In this document: positions 44,977 to 54,552 of the stretch, piece after piece
How positions within the stretch are numbered: the stretch's first letter is position 1
Layout: each line of letters begins with the position of its first letter
Assembly (NCBI RefSeq): GCF_050633125.1
Contig: NZ_JBOEFX010000025.1
Location: 1-64,000 of the forward strand
Direction of reading: 5' to 3'
Source: Lewinella sp050633125
GTDB taxonomy: Bacteria; Bacteroidota; Bacteroidia; Chitinophagales; Saprospiraceae
Length of the DNA: 64,000 nucleotides
The notes under the pieces: generated by a model
What the model was told of the DNA's origin: nothing
What the model saw: the letters and a program-made list of their open reading frames with translations, nothing else
Databases searched by the model: none
Position numbers and translations under genes: made by a program

Positions 44977-45387
44977 TGTTTTTTAAAAACTTTTCCAACA
45001 CTACAAAAGTGCCTCTTCTTATCGGGTTTCAAAAGAACATTATTTTTGTTTAATACAGATTTTGTAAAATTTAATTACCTGTAAAACAGCGTATAAGCTA
45101 TATTTGAGTACGAATTAATTGAATGTTTGAATTCCGATTTGATAATTGGATAAAATGAGTGCCTAATGAATAATTACCGGGGTGCATCCACTTGATCATC
45201 AGCTGTTAAAAACCTCTGCGGGCTCTACGTCTCTGCGCGATTACCTCGTCTTGTACCTTCTCTATACGGGGCCTCCCTCCCTAACGGTCGGGCGCTACGT
45301 TTCGTAGTTCGCTATTCGCTCAGCCCTTACGGGCCTGGCCCTGTAGGCCAGCTACTGCACATCGCTAGGCCAAATAATCAATAAAGT
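44977..45387. other. Divergent intergenic region with repeats
   Basis: Contains an AT-rich promoter part (44977-45180), a CTCTGCG-family repeat copy (45185-45243) and a GC-rich structured stretch with paired GGCC blocks (45290-45365). No gene seen. Confidence 0.5.
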
Positions 45388-46773
45388 ATGAAACTCTTCC
45401 AAGTCCTTCACCAGCTCAATTCCCGCGAGCAAACCCAGTTTCGCCATTTCGTCGATTCTCCGTTATTCAACAAGCGCGAGGATTTAAAACAGCTGTTGGG
45501 CCATTGGCTAGACAGAAAAGGGCGCGCAGCCCCAGCCGAAGACCACTGGCAGGCCTTGTTCCCCGATCAGCCGTTCTCGCGAACCCAATGGAACCTGCTG
45601 GCCTCTCGTCTGTTCAAGCTGCTCGAAGAGTTTCTGGCGCTCCAGCAAATCCGTAAAGACGAAGCCCAAACCAAGTTTCACCTCGCCAAAGCCTACCGCA
45701 AACTTCAGCAAGAGAAATACTTTGCCGAAGCCATCCGAGATGCAGGCTTGGCCCTCGAAAAGCAGGATTTTCGTGACACGGCCTACCTCCAAAATCGGCA
45801 CGACTTCTCCTTCGAGCGCTACGATTATATCCTCAGCAGCAACCGCAAAGCCAAAACCAACCTGCAAGAAGTCAGCAACGAACTCGACGCCTACTTTCTG
45901 GCCGCCAAACTCCGACAGGCCTGCAACGCCCTCTCTCGGCAGACCATCAACCCCGAGCAATACGCCATTGGCCTTTTGCCCGAGGTCTTGGCTTATGTCG
46001 AGAGCCATCCTACTTATTTGCAGGTGCCAGCCATCGCCATCTATTATTACTGCTATCGCGCCATCAATGCCAAAGAGGAAGAAACCTATTTCAGCCGATT
46101 TCGGGAAGCCATTGAAAGTTACCAGCAATATTTTCCACCTTATGAGATGCGCGACCTGTATACCTTCGTCATCAATGTCTACATCCGCAAACTCAACACC
46201 GGAGCTAAAATCTACGCAGAGGAGGCCTTTGCCCTCTACCGCCTAAGCTTGGCACAAGGCTACCTTCTCGACGATGGTGTACTGCTGGAAAGCACTTATG
46301 TCAACATTGTTGTCTTGGCCGCGATACTGGGTGATTACCCATGGGCTGTCGGCTTCGTAAAGGAGTACAAACCCTCGTTGAAGCCCGAATTCCGGGTGCC
46401 GCTCTATCATTTCTGCCTGGGGAGAATCTACTACGAGCAAGGCGAGCAGGAAGAAAGTCTCCGGCAGCTAGTGCTAGTAGACACCAAAGCGTCTTTTATT
46501 TACCTGGGCGCTCGCGTGCTACAACTCAAGATTTACTACGAGTTGGGGGAATACAACCCGCTGGAAAGTCTGCTGGAAAGCCTCCGTGTTTACCTACAAC
46601 GTAGCAAAGACCTGGGATACCGCAAGGCTCATTACCATCACCTGCTGGCTTTTACCCGCCAACTACTTCAACTCCCCGCGATGGACAAAGCAGCCCGCAC
46701 CGCCTTCCGTCAGCGCATCGAAGATGCGGAAGTTTTTGGCGAAAAGGAGTGGTTTTTGCGGCAGGTAGGGTAG
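45388..46773 (+). CDS. Uncharacterised all-helical (TPR-like) protein, paralogue of 59867
   Basis: 461 residues, no signal or membrane segment, almost entirely helical with repeat-like spacing in the second half (YHFCLGRIYYEQGEQEESLRQL resembles a TPR). It is clearly related to the protein at 59867: YLQVPAIAIYYYCYRAI vs YLEVPAIALYYYCYRFL, FVINVYIRKLNTG vs AAINFCIRKLNEG, LQLKIYYELGEY vs IQLKIYYEAEEF. Both genes are divergent from a giant surface protein sharing modules. The family seems specific to Saprospiria-type Bacteroidota, and no function is known to me. A cytoplasmic scaffold or regulator for the neighbouring surface gene is a guess. Confidence 0.75.
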   Translation: MKLFQVLHQLNSREQTQFRHFVDSPLFNKREDLKQLLGHWLDRKGRAAPAEDHWQALFPDQPFSRTQWNLLASRLFKLLEEFLALQQIRKDEAQTKFHLAKAYRKLQQEKYFAEAIRDAGLALEKQDFRDTAYLQNRHDFSFERYDYILSSNRKAKTNLQEVSNELDAYFLAAKLRQACNALSRQTINPEQYAIGLLPEVLAYVESHPTYLQVPAIAIYYYCYRAINAKEEETYFSRFREAIESYQQYFPPYEMRDLYTFVINVYIRKLNTGAKIYAEEAFALYRLSLAQGYLLDDGVLLESTYVNIVVLAAILGDYPWAVGFVKEYKPSLKPEFRVPLYHFCLGRIYYEQGEQEESLRQLVLVDTKASFIYLGARVLQLKIYYELGEYNPLESLLESLRVYLQRSKDLGYRKAHYHHLLAFTRQLLQLPAMDKAARTAFRQRIEDAEVFGEKEWFLRQVG

Positions 46774-46862
46774 CTTCTTCAAGGAACCAAAAAAGAAAGC
46801 TTGTTGTTCCTGGCTTTGGATACAGCTCTCTTAGAGCTGTTTAGGTATTAGAATGATAAATC

Positions 46863-47366
46863 ATGATTAGAGAATTTAAAAAGGAACATAAATGGTTAAG
46901 TAATTTTGCACCCTGCGAGATTCATTTCAATGGAATGCTATTTGCTTCCGTTGAACACGCCTACATGAGCGCTAAATCCAATGACATGGAATGGAAAAAA
47001 TTCTGTGCGGACTCGAATAATTCTGCGGGCACCGTAAAGAAGAAAAGTAAGGAAATTGAACTTAGGGAGGATTGGCAATCGGTCAAAGTGGAGGTGATGG
47101 GCCAGTTGTTAGAGGTGAAATTTTCGCAAGAACCCTACCGAGGATTACTACTAGAAACCGGCGACAGTTTCATTCAAGAGGGCAATTGGTGGGGTGATAC
47201 CTTCTGGGGCGTAGATCTAAAAACGAATACCGGTGAAAACACTTTAGGCCTATTGATAATGGCTATTCGGGAGGAATTGGAGGAGGAGGAATCGAGAAAA
47301 AATCTGCCGCAAATAATGGTTAAAAGGGTGATAAGCTTCTTTCGTCGCTTGCTGCGGTTGGGCTAG
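46863..47366 (+). CDS. NADAR domain protein (YbiA-like)
   Basis: 167 residues. NADAR signatures: WLSNFAPCEIHFNGMLFASVEHAYMSAK (about 12-39, with the conserved SVEH), and NWWGDTFWGVDLKTNTGENTLGLLIMAIREEL (about 109-140). This fold cleaves N-glycosidic bonds. Members act on riboflavin intermediates (YbiA) or remove ADP-ribose from guanine in nucleic acids. A basic tail of about 25 residues (VKRVISFFRRLLRLG) follows the domain. No toxin such as DarT is adjacent, so the role here is open. The stop codon lies inside a 30-bp palindrome. Confidence 0.88.
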   Translation: MIREFKKEHKWLSNFAPCEIHFNGMLFASVEHAYMSAKSNDMEWKKFCADSNNSAGTVKKKSKEIELREDWQSVKVEVMGQLLEVKFSQEPYRGLLLETGDSFIQEGNWWGDTFWGVDLKTNTGENTLGLLIMAIREELEEEESRKNLPQIMVKRVISFFRRLLRLG

Positions 47367-47391
47367 GGCAAATTCATGAATTTGCCCTAGC
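47362..47391. terminator. Perfect 30-bp palindrome overlapping the NADAR stop codon
   Basis: GCTAGGGCAAATTC/GAATTTGCCCTAGC around ATG-CAT. It shares the 20-bp centre with the 48-bp palindrome at 40882. Its role as terminator or repeat is not decided by sequence alone. Confidence 0.55.
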
Positions 47392-47441
47392 TTTAATCCA
47401 AAACCCGCGTACCGACGTAGGAGGGAAGCTCAGCGCAGGGA

Positions 47442-47518
47442 CGAGCACAGCCAGGGATGGCAGCATCCCCCTTGTGGGGTGCGAACAGCCCGGCCCCGCC
47501 GTCAGGCCGGGGGGATGC
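47442..47518 (+). repeat. GC-rich 'GAGCACAGCCAGGGAT' structured repeat, copy 1
   Basis: GAGCACAGCCAGGGATGGCA, then CATCCC, GGGGTGC, AGCCCGGCC and GGGGATGC. The same blocks lie in the same order at 56834-56908. Paired GGGGAT/ATCCCC segments predict a stable fold. It ends 77 nt before a large gene. Confidence 0.55.
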
Positions 47519-47594
47519 AAAATAAATATACTGCTGATTGGTAACGCAGCCTGCTTTTGGGGTATAAAGGGATAAACCTTAAAACCCAAAAACC

Positions 47595-49775
47595 ATGGCT
47601 AAGAAACCTGTAGTTAAGGACGACTCCTGCGTGGAGTTGCCCGAAGGATTAATCGCGTTGGCGTATAACCGAGATGGTCACCTGCTGGCTCGCACCCACC
47701 CCAAAGGCGATAAGCTTTATTTCAACTTGGAACCCGAAGAACTGCGGTATGCGCGGGTCTTTGTGATGCCGGAACCGCCCAAAGGGCTGGAACCCAAAAG
47801 TTTGGCCGCCGCAGAGCGCCTACAAGCTTATGAACCCACCATTCGGCTGGGTAAGAAGAATGAAATCGATATTTCTCGTGTTCCCGATCAGCTGGTTCAG
47901 CGCTGGTGGTGGTACCGCTGCTGTACGCAGGGCCGCGTGACCAAGCGCTTCTTGATTGACGGCAGCTGGCAAGATATGCCCCTGTGCAATGCCCTCGTGC
48001 ATATATGTGAGGTAGACCCTTTCCTGCGATTGGTGCCTCTGGTACCTGATCATATTCTGGATCGTTTTCGCGATATCCTCCTGGAACGCATCCCTATTCC
48101 AATTCCGTACCCGATTATTGATCCCCCACTTTTCGAAGAGCAACCTTTGCCACTGCCTCCGCGCCCGTTTGCACGGTTGGCTTCGCAAGAACTTAGGTCC
48201 ATCGGCGGGCAGCCTATTCAGCAGCAAGCGGCTAGTTTGGCAACCATTAACCTGCCTCAGGAGGTACGCCTACAACTGAACAATGCCAGTGCCGAGCAGA
48301 TGCGCAAGCTCATCGTAGACCAACGGGCGGTATTCATGCCTTACCTGTGCTTGTGGCCCATGTTCTGGCCCTGGTTCTATCGTTGCGACGAGATTACAAC
48401 TGTGCGTACCGACTTTAATGGCCGCTTTGAGGCTTGCTTCTGGCAGCAGATTTTTGAAGAAAAAGCCGACCTCTACTTCTGGGTGGAGTACGAAATTCAC
48501 GGCGAACTCACCACTGTATACAAGCCGCCGATCCCCTGCTATACGCATTGGAATTACGAATGTGGCAAAGAGGTAAACATCCGCGTTACCGATCCACGCG
48601 TACCGATGGGCTGCTTCGAGCCACTGGCAGGCGAAGTCGCCTGGGTGAAAACCATCGGCTGGGGCGCACAAGTGAGCCACATTGAGCAGCAGTTGGCAGC
48701 CAGTATCTCCCAGCAGGGAAGGACTTTCCGTACGGCGGGCCTGACCCGTTACGCTACCAGTGGCCTGGGATATGGATTAGCGAACAAGCATGTACGTCCA
48801 TTTGCGAGCAACCTGGCCTTGGTGGTGCAGTTTGGCAGCGGCTTTCCTAGTGGCAACGTCACTCATTACCGGTGGTCGTACCGCAAGACGCACAACGATA
48901 AACTCATCAGTGCCTCGGTTTCCGACCAGCAATGGGCACCACTGGATACCCGTACGATGAGCAAAGCTTATACCATAGAGGTAACCAGCGGCGTGATTAC
49001 GACTTTCCAGACGCAACACTTCCCGATGGGGCCGTTTCCTATTGGTAGTGAACATGGGTACAAGATACCACCCGTGTCACCAAAAGGAGCCGATGTGGCC
49101 AACAACCCAACGGCAGAATGGAACCAGAATACGGTGACTATGATCGTAGATACCACCTCGCTGAAGGGCGACGGCCTCTACGAGTTCAAGCTGGAGTTTT
49201 TCAACGCAGCGGGCGTACGCCAGAATGTAGCCGACACCGTGAATCAAATCTCGAACCCGGCAAATATCGGGGAGTCGCAGCCTGCCAATAGTGCTTATCT
49301 GTTATCCGCTGGAGAGGACAGCTTCCGGCCCTTCCGCATGAAAGTGCGGGTTGATAACCAAAAAAGTACCGCAACGATCTACAATGTAGAAGTGGACGGG
49401 CGAGCTTCGTCTACCGAGTGTGGTTTTGTGAAATACAACGACAAAGCCAGCTCTGATGTCAACTTCCGGATTAGGGCGAGCCACCCCAATGATTTTGCCA
49501 CCTTTAGTTTCAATGTGGCACGGGGCAACAGCAGCGACCCACTGGTCAGCGCTGATACTGGCGGAATGGTGATTGGTTCGACCAGCAACTACACCCTGGG
49601 GGCAGACGACATTTACCGCAACAAAGTCAAGGTAGCTACCCTGCTAGGTACTTGCCCAGACAAGGCCGCTTTCGCGGAACACCTCCATGTAGATGGTTTA
49701 CATACCAACGGCACCTCGATCCTGAATAGCTTTGATGCTTCGGATTTGGCAGCATTTGCGCTGGAGCCGGTATAG
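47595..49775 (+). CDS. Uncharacterised 726-residue protein
   Basis: No recognised domain and no signal peptide, although it is large and rich in beta strands. An N-terminal segment (VELPEGLIALAYNRDGHLLART) is followed by a Pro-rich linker (about 165-200; ERIPIPIPYPIIDPPLFEEQ) and an aromatic patch (YLCLWPMFWPWFYRC, about 250). TTVRTDFNGRFEACFW resembles a carboxypeptidase-like Ig fold used in envelope or tail proteins. The second half is repetitive beta and polar, ending in HVDGLHTNGTSILNSFD. Cysteines are scattered. It has no partner gene and lies after a GC-rich repeat. Export without a signal (contractile system) or a cytoplasmic role are both possible. Confidence 0.7.
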   Translation: MAKKPVVKDDSCVELPEGLIALAYNRDGHLLARTHPKGDKLYFNLEPEELRYARVFVMPEPPKGLEPKSLAAAERLQAYEPTIRLGKKNEIDISRVPDQLVQRWWWYRCCTQGRVTKRFLIDGSWQDMPLCNALVHICEVDPFLRLVPLVPDHILDRFRDILLERIPIPIPYPIIDPPLFEEQPLPLPPRPFARLASQELRSIGGQPIQQQAASLATINLPQEVRLQLNNASAEQMRKLIVDQRAVFMPYLCLWPMFWPWFYRCDEITTVRTDFNGRFEACFWQQIFEEKADLYFWVEYEIHGELTTVYKPPIPCYTHWNYECGKEVNIRVTDPRVPMGCFEPLAGEVAWVKTIGWGAQVSHIEQQLAASISQQGRTFRTAGLTRYATSGLGYGLANKHVRPFASNLALVVQFGSGFPSGNVTHYRWSYRKTHNDKLISASVSDQQWAPLDTRTMSKAYTIEVTSGVITTFQTQHFPMGPFPIGSEHGYKIPPVSPKGADVANNPTAEWNQNTVTMIVDTTSLKGDGLYEFKLEFFNAAGVRQNVADTVNQISNPANIGESQPANSAYLLSAGEDSFRPFRMKVRVDNQKSTATIYNVEVDGRASSTECGFVKYNDKASSDVNFRIRASHPNDFATFSFNVARGNSSDPLVSADTGGMVIGSTSNYTLGADDIYRNKVKVATLLGTCPDKAAFAEHLHVDGLHTNGTSILNSFDASDLAAFALEPV

Positions 49776-49791
49776 TTTGTTAAACGTTTTT

Positions 49792-49839
49792 TACCACATA
49801 GTCACATCATTTTTTGAAAATTCATGTGGCTATGTGGTA
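49792..49839 (+). terminator. Hairpin made of the 'CACATAG' repeat
   Basis: TACCACATAGTCACAT (49792-49807) pairs with ATGTGGCTATGTGGTA (49824-49839), one mismatch, 16-nt loop. It follows the 726-residue gene. Same repeat family as 1245 and 20722. Confidence 0.55.
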
Positions 49840-49937
49840 TAAACCTTTGGTGTTTATGTAGTTAATAGTTTAAGGATTAACGTAATTTAGTTGAGAGATA
49901 TCAGCTGAAGGCATCGCTGAAAACTAAGAGCTACGTT

Positions 49938-52838
49938 ATGAAAATACCTACCCTACTACTTTTACTGATAAGTTTTAGCCTTCTGTTTAGGAATAGCCTG
50001 AGCGGACAGACCAGCTATCGTGATAGCTTGTTACAGGAGTTGACTACCGAGCCAGATGCAGAAACCCGGATTCGGCTAAAGCTGAGCCTGGCCCGTGAAT
50101 ACGATATGCGCGATACCTCGCTACGGATTGCCAATGAGATTATGGCCGAATCCAAAGCCATTGGATTCCTGAAAGGGGAGGCTTTCGCCCATGAAATCCG
50201 GAGTTATGCGTTTTACAATATGGACCGAATGGCGGAGTCTTTGATAGAGGATAGTATGCATATTTTAGTTCAGCAGCAGCTCGGGAATACGTTTGCGGTA
50301 GGAGCGATTCACCATGCAATGGGGGCGACCTATTCGGTTATGCGCAAGCTGGATCTGGCAATTGTACACTTGCTAAAGGCAGTGGAAGTGCTAGAGGCAG
50401 AAGAAAACTATGAGTGGCTGGCACGTGTGTACAATGACCTTGGGGAAGCATTTGACCTAAGTGAGCAGCCTGAACAAGCCCTTTTCTACTTGCGAAAAGG
50501 TTTGGCTTTGCGCAAGCAACATATAGACCCCTCAGAATGGCATTATGCCTATACTGATCTGGGGAATTTTTTTTCTACTAATGATCAATTAGACAGTGCC
50601 TTGTTTTACCACCATTTGGCACTGGAAAGCGCACAGTTGGGAGAGGATGCTGGAAGTGCTGCAATTGCTTATCAAAATACGGGCAATGCCCTGTTGATTG
50701 CCGGAAAAAATGAAGAAGCAATTCCTTATTTGCTAAAGGCCAATAAATATTTTGAAGACACAGACCGCATACAGTACCTCGCTCCGAATTACAATGCGAT
50801 AGGAGAAACCTACCTTAACCTAGGGCGTTATGACGAAGCCATTGATTACCTCAACCGTAGCCTGGAAATGACGCGCGAAAATGGGCCATTGAACCTGGCC
50901 CAGGATGCTCATGGAATATTGGCTAGGCTCTACGCACAGCGAGGAGATTACCAGCAGGCTTACGTTCATTTGCAGCAGCAAAAAGTACTGCAAGACAGCC
51001 TGCTACAAGAGCAAAACCTGGAGGTCATTGCCGGGCTGGAGCGGAAGTATCAAAATGAACAACAAAAGACCCAGTTGGCCGAACAGGCCTTGGAATTGAA
51101 TCGGCAAAATCGGTTGCGGAACTACACCTTGCTAGGTGCCGCTCTTTTCGCGTTGGTACTGATGAGCGTTTTTCAGTTCGTCCGTAACCGGCAGAGAAGC
51201 CGTGTCCGCGAGGCTGCCTTGGAGGTTCAGCTAGAACGTGCTGAAGCCGATAAATTGAGAAGCCTGGATCAACTTAAATCTACCTTCTTTGCGAATATCA
51301 GCCACGAATTTCGCACGCCGCTGACCCTCATTTTAGGCCCTGTGCAGCAAGCTCTTGAAGGAATTAATAGACGACTTGATGCGCAAGTGCCGGAAGAAGT
51401 GACGATGAAGACCCGTTACCTGCAATTGATCGAACGAAGTACGCAACGTCTTTTGTTGTTGGTAAACCAGCTGCTGGATTTATCACGAATTGATGGCGGC
51501 CAGGTGCAGCTTCATTTGCAAAAGGGGGATTTGTTGCCGCTGCTGCGGGCGCTGGTTTATTCTTTTGAAAGCCTGGCCGAACGGCAGCATATTGATTATG
51601 AAATAAGCTTCCCTGAACAGCTGCCACAAGCAGTTTTTGATCGCGATAAATGGGAGAAGATATTGGTCAATCTGCTTTCCAATGCCTTTAAGTTTACGCC
51701 GGAAGGTGGGCGGGTTACTTTTAAGGCGGAAGCCAAAGCAGAGGGCCTGCAAATGCTCGTTGCTGATTCTGGCCCAGGGATAAAAGCCGCAGACCTGGAT
51801 CGCATTTTCGACCGTTTCTACCAGATAGAAGGTACCGAAGCACGCGGTACCGGTATTGGTTTGGCGCTGGTGCAGGAGCTGGTGACGATGCTGGATGGGA
51901 AGATAGAAGTAAAGAGCGAAGAAGGAAAGGGGACGACCTTCCTATTGCTGTTGCCTTTCTTGCCGGAGCATTTTCCGCAATTGGATACAGCGGCACTGGA
52001 GGAAGATTTGGCAGAGGCTGTTCCTTTGGCGCTTCCTGGTTTCCCGTCGCCAGCCACCAGTGGTGCTATCGCTGTAGGTGTAAACGATGAAGTACCGACG
52101 GTTTTGATCGTAGAGGACAATGTTGACCTAAGGAACTATATCGCCGAACAACTGGGACGTAATTACCACATCATCACCGCAGAAAATGGGCAAGTAGGCC
52201 TTGATCTGGCCATCGAAAACACCCCTGACCTGATTGTGAGCGATGTGATGATGCCCAAAATGGATGGTTTTGAACTGTGCCAAGCTTTGAAATCTGACGA
52301 GCGAACCAGTCACATTCCCGTTATTCTCCTCACTGCCAAGGCGGGCCAAGACCATAAGCTGGCTGGCCTGGAAACCGGTGCTGACGAGTACCTGACCAAG
52401 CCTTTTGATGGAAGAGAGCTACAGCTGCGAGTGCAGAACCTTATCCGACAGCGGGCACAACTCCGCGAGCGCTATGGGCGTACCATGGTATTGCAACCCG
52501 CTGAAATAGCAGTTACCTCTGCGGATGAGCAATTCCTTCAAAAAGTCCAAGCTGCCATTGAAGCGAATCTCGATAATGAGCAGTTTTCGGTAGAAGACCT
52601 AGCGGCTGCGGTAGCCTTCAGTCGTAGCCAACTGCACCGCAAATTGAAAGCCCTTACGGACCAATCGCCAACGGTGATCATCCGTGATTTTCGTCTCCAA
52701 AGGGCGAAAAGTCTTTTGGAACAAGGAGCAGGCAGCGTCTCAGAAATTGCTCTGGCGGTAGGCTTTGGTAACCTCTCTTATTTTTCCAAATCCTTTAAGA
52801 CCGCTTTCGGGGTCTTGCCGAGTGATGTGGGGTCGTAG
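49938..52838 (+). CDS. Hybrid sensor kinase: TPRs, histidine kinase, receiver and AraC output
   Basis: 966 residues with a signal peptide (about 1-23). A TPR array (about 115-355, including YNAIGETYLNLGRYDEAIDYLNRSLEM) forms the periplasmic sensor, and one membrane helix spans about 394-415. The cytoplasmic modules are HisKA with His456 (FFANISHEFRTPLTL), HATPase (NLLSNAFKFTPEGG; DSGPGIK; GTGIGLALVQ), receiver with phospho-acceptor Asp769 (LIVSDVMMPKMDG) and a C-terminal AraC-type HTH (about 865-966; FSVEDLAAAVAFSRSQLHRKLKAL). All catalytic boxes look intact, so it is a complete phosphorelay in one chain. The likely target is the SnoaL/cytochrome pair downstream, which is inferred. Confidence 0.93.
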   Translation: MKIPTLLLLLISFSLLFRNSLSGQTSYRDSLLQELTTEPDAETRIRLKLSLAREYDMRDTSLRIANEIMAESKAIGFLKGEAFAHEIRSYAFYNMDRMAESLIEDSMHILVQQQLGNTFAVGAIHHAMGATYSVMRKLDLAIVHLLKAVEVLEAEENYEWLARVYNDLGEAFDLSEQPEQALFYLRKGLALRKQHIDPSEWHYAYTDLGNFFSTNDQLDSALFYHHLALESAQLGEDAGSAAIAYQNTGNALLIAGKNEEAIPYLLKANKYFEDTDRIQYLAPNYNAIGETYLNLGRYDEAIDYLNRSLEMTRENGPLNLAQDAHGILARLYAQRGDYQQAYVHLQQQKVLQDSLLQEQNLEVIAGLERKYQNEQQKTQLAEQALELNRQNRLRNYTLLGAALFALVLMSVFQFVRNRQRSRVREAALEVQLERAEADKLRSLDQLKSTFFANISHEFRTPLTLILGPVQQALEGINRRLDAQVPEEVTMKTRYLQLIERSTQRLLLLVNQLLDLSRIDGGQVQLHLQKGDLLPLLRALVYSFESLAERQHIDYEISFPEQLPQAVFDRDKWEKILVNLLSNAFKFTPEGGRVTFKAEAKAEGLQMLVADSGPGIKAADLDRIFDRFYQIEGTEARGTGIGLALVQELVTMLDGKIEVKSEEGKGTTFLLLLPFLPEHFPQLDTAALEEDLAEAVPLALPGFPSPATSGAIAVGVNDEVPTVLIVEDNVDLRNYIAEQLGRNYHIITAENGQVGLDLAIENTPDLIVSDVMMPKMDGFELCQALKSDERTSHIPVILLTAKAGQDHKLAGLETGADEYLTKPFDGRELQLRVQNLIRQRAQLRERYGRTMVLQPAEIAVTSADEQFLQKVQAAIEANLDNEQFSVEDLAAAVAFSRSQLHRKLKALTDQSPTVIIRDFRLQRAKSLLEQGAGSVSEIALAVGFGNLSYFSKSFKTAFGVLPSDVGS

Positions 52839-52879
52839 GGTTCTGGTGCTTCCTTGTCTATTCCTGTTTTCTTCCGTAA

Positions 52880-52925
52880 GGAAAGGAAAAAACCTCCGTG
52901 TCTCCGTGCCTCCGTGGCAGAAAAA
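52880..52925 (+). repeat. CTCCGTG dispersed repeat, short copy
   Basis: Three CTCCGTG units (CCTCCGTGTCTCCGTGCCTC) flanked by A-runs. Matches the copy at 70-112 in the window's first intergenic region. Confidence 0.5.
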
Positions 52926-53057
52926 TAGCTGATAATAAACGTTTTACCCCGTTTTGCGACAAATGAGTCAAGATTTGCGACGAGACTGTTAGCGGTAGCC
53001 TTGGTGCTGCCCCCATCTTTGTGGTGTTCTTTTTTATTAACCTAAAATCACTTTGTC

Positions 53058-53537
53058 ATGAAGAACATCATTGTTTTTACGCTCGTCTTTTGCACTTCTC
53101 TTTTTACTGGTTTATCCGCACAGCAGAGCGATCCCGCAGTAGCGACGGTCCAAGAGGCTATTACGACCTTCTTTGCCTACGATGCCGTCGGTTATGGAAA
53201 TTACTTTGCGGAAGATGGCGAACTGATTAATCCGATGGGAATGCGGATGCAGGGCCGGCCAGCGATGATTCAATCACATATAGGCTATTTCAAAAGCCTG
53301 GAAGGACAAACGGGGCACGCTTCTTTTTCAGCAGAAAAGGTACAGTACCTCAGTCCTACCATTGCCGCAGTAACCTTGAATGTTGATGCGAACAGTACCA
53401 ATGCTGCCGGAGAGGAAGTAAGTGCTATTAAAGGTGTAGTGATGGCGATTCTTAAAATGGATGGAAACAACCGCTGGGTAATCCACGGTTTTCAGGTAAC
53501 CCCTGTAGTTTCCTTTGCACCACCCACCGAAGGGTAA
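53058..53537 (+). CDS. Secreted SnoaL/NTF2-like protein (DUF4440 type)
   Basis: 159 residues, signal peptide about 1-22 (ending LSAQQ). The mature chain is a single NTF2-fold cone: VATVQEAITTFFAYDAVGYGNYFAEDGELINPMGMRMQGRPAMIQSH and closing strands ending WVIHGFQVTPV. Such domains bind small ligands or act as polyketide-cyclase-like enzymes. The active residues vary, so function is not assignable. It is 24 bp before the dihaem cytochrome gene and likely co-transcribed. Confidence 0.8.
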   Translation: MKNIIVFTLVFCTSLFTGLSAQQSDPAVATVQEAITTFFAYDAVGYGNYFAEDGELINPMGMRMQGRPAMIQSHIGYFKSLEGQTGHASFSAEKVQYLSPTIAAVTLNVDANSTNAAGEEVSAIKGVVMAILKMDGNNRWVIHGFQVTPVVSFAPPTEG

Positions 53538-53561
53538 TTTCTTTATCCAAACGCAATCATT

Positions 53562-54524
53562 ATGTCTAAGTTATTCAAAATTCTATTGTGGATGTTGGGT
53601 GGGGTGGCGGTGCTTATAGCCCTGGCTGCAACCTACAATTCTCTGGCTCCACTTCCTGTTTATGAGGTTCGGTTGCCTGAAAATGTAACGATTCCTTATG
53701 GCGATTCTCTTGCTCTGGCGCAAGGTGCTCGCATCGTATCCATGAATTGTGTGATTTGCCATCGCAATCAGGACGGAAATTTGGCGGGGCGCCCCTTACC
53801 TGAGAAGGACTTTGGGGATGTCTATGTGGCCAATCTTACGAACCATCCCGAGGCTGGCTTGGGGCGTTATACCGACGAAGAATTGGTTCATCTTATCCGA
53901 ACCGGTATTAAACCCGATGGGTCTCAGTTGTTGCCGTTTATGACGCCGTATTTTAAAATGTCAGATGAAGATCTGTACAGTGTAATTGCTTACCTGAGGT
54001 CGGATGCGCCCTTGGTGCAACCCGTAGAAAAGTACTGGCCCGACAACAAGTTGAACTTTCTGGCGAAAGCACTGACGAGGATGGTCTTTAAGCCTGGGCC
54101 GATGCCCGAAGGCCCGGTGCCTTCTCCTCCTTTGGATGACTTGGTCACGCGTGGGAAATACCTTGCGGATGCGGTATTCAATTGCTACCAGTGTCACTCG
54201 GCTTCTTTTGAAACGAATAATGATCATGAGCCTTCGCTCTCAGAGGGTTATTATGGTGGTGGCAACCCGGTAGGAGGTGTGGCTGGCCCCTTAACCATCT
54301 CTGCCAACCTGACCATGCACCCGGAGTATGGCTTGGGCGAGTGGACCCTGGATGATTTTGGCAAAGCTATCCGACAGGCCCGCCGGCCCGATGGGCGGAT
54401 GCTCTCGTCAACAATGCCGCCTTTTACATCTCTTACCGATGATGAGGTTGCAGCGATTTGGGCTTACTTGAAAACGGTCCCCATTCAGGACAATAACGCT
54501 CCGTCAGGGCTGGTACAGCAATAA
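53562..54524 (+). CDS. Dihaem cytochrome c
   Basis: 320 residues. It begins with an uncleaved-type membrane anchor (about 5-27). Two class I cytochrome c domains follow, each with a CxxCH haem site: CVICH (63-67) and CYQCH (208-212). Distal Met candidates are seen (LLPFMTPYFKMSD; STMPPFTSL). It is a probable periplasmic electron carrier anchored to the inner membrane. Such two-domain proteins often partner dehydrogenases, but none is adjacent. It shares an operon with the SnoaL-like protein and ends at the repeat element with an internal terminator. Confidence 0.88.
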   Translation: MSKLFKILLWMLGGVAVLIALAATYNSLAPLPVYEVRLPENVTIPYGDSLALAQGARIVSMNCVICHRNQDGNLAGRPLPEKDFGDVYVANLTNHPEAGLGRYTDEELVHLIRTGIKPDGSQLLPFMTPYFKMSDEDLYSVIAYLRSDAPLVQPVEKYWPDNKLNFLAKALTRMVFKPGPMPEGPVPSPPLDDLVTRGKYLADAVFNCYQCHSASFETNNDHEPSLSEGYYGGGNPVGGVAGPLTISANLTMHPEYGLGEWTLDDFGKAIRQARRPDGRMLSSTMPPFTSLTDDEVAAIWAYLKTVPIQDNNAPSGLVQQ

Positions 54525-54552
54525 TTATGTGCGAATAGTTTAGCTGAAAAGC

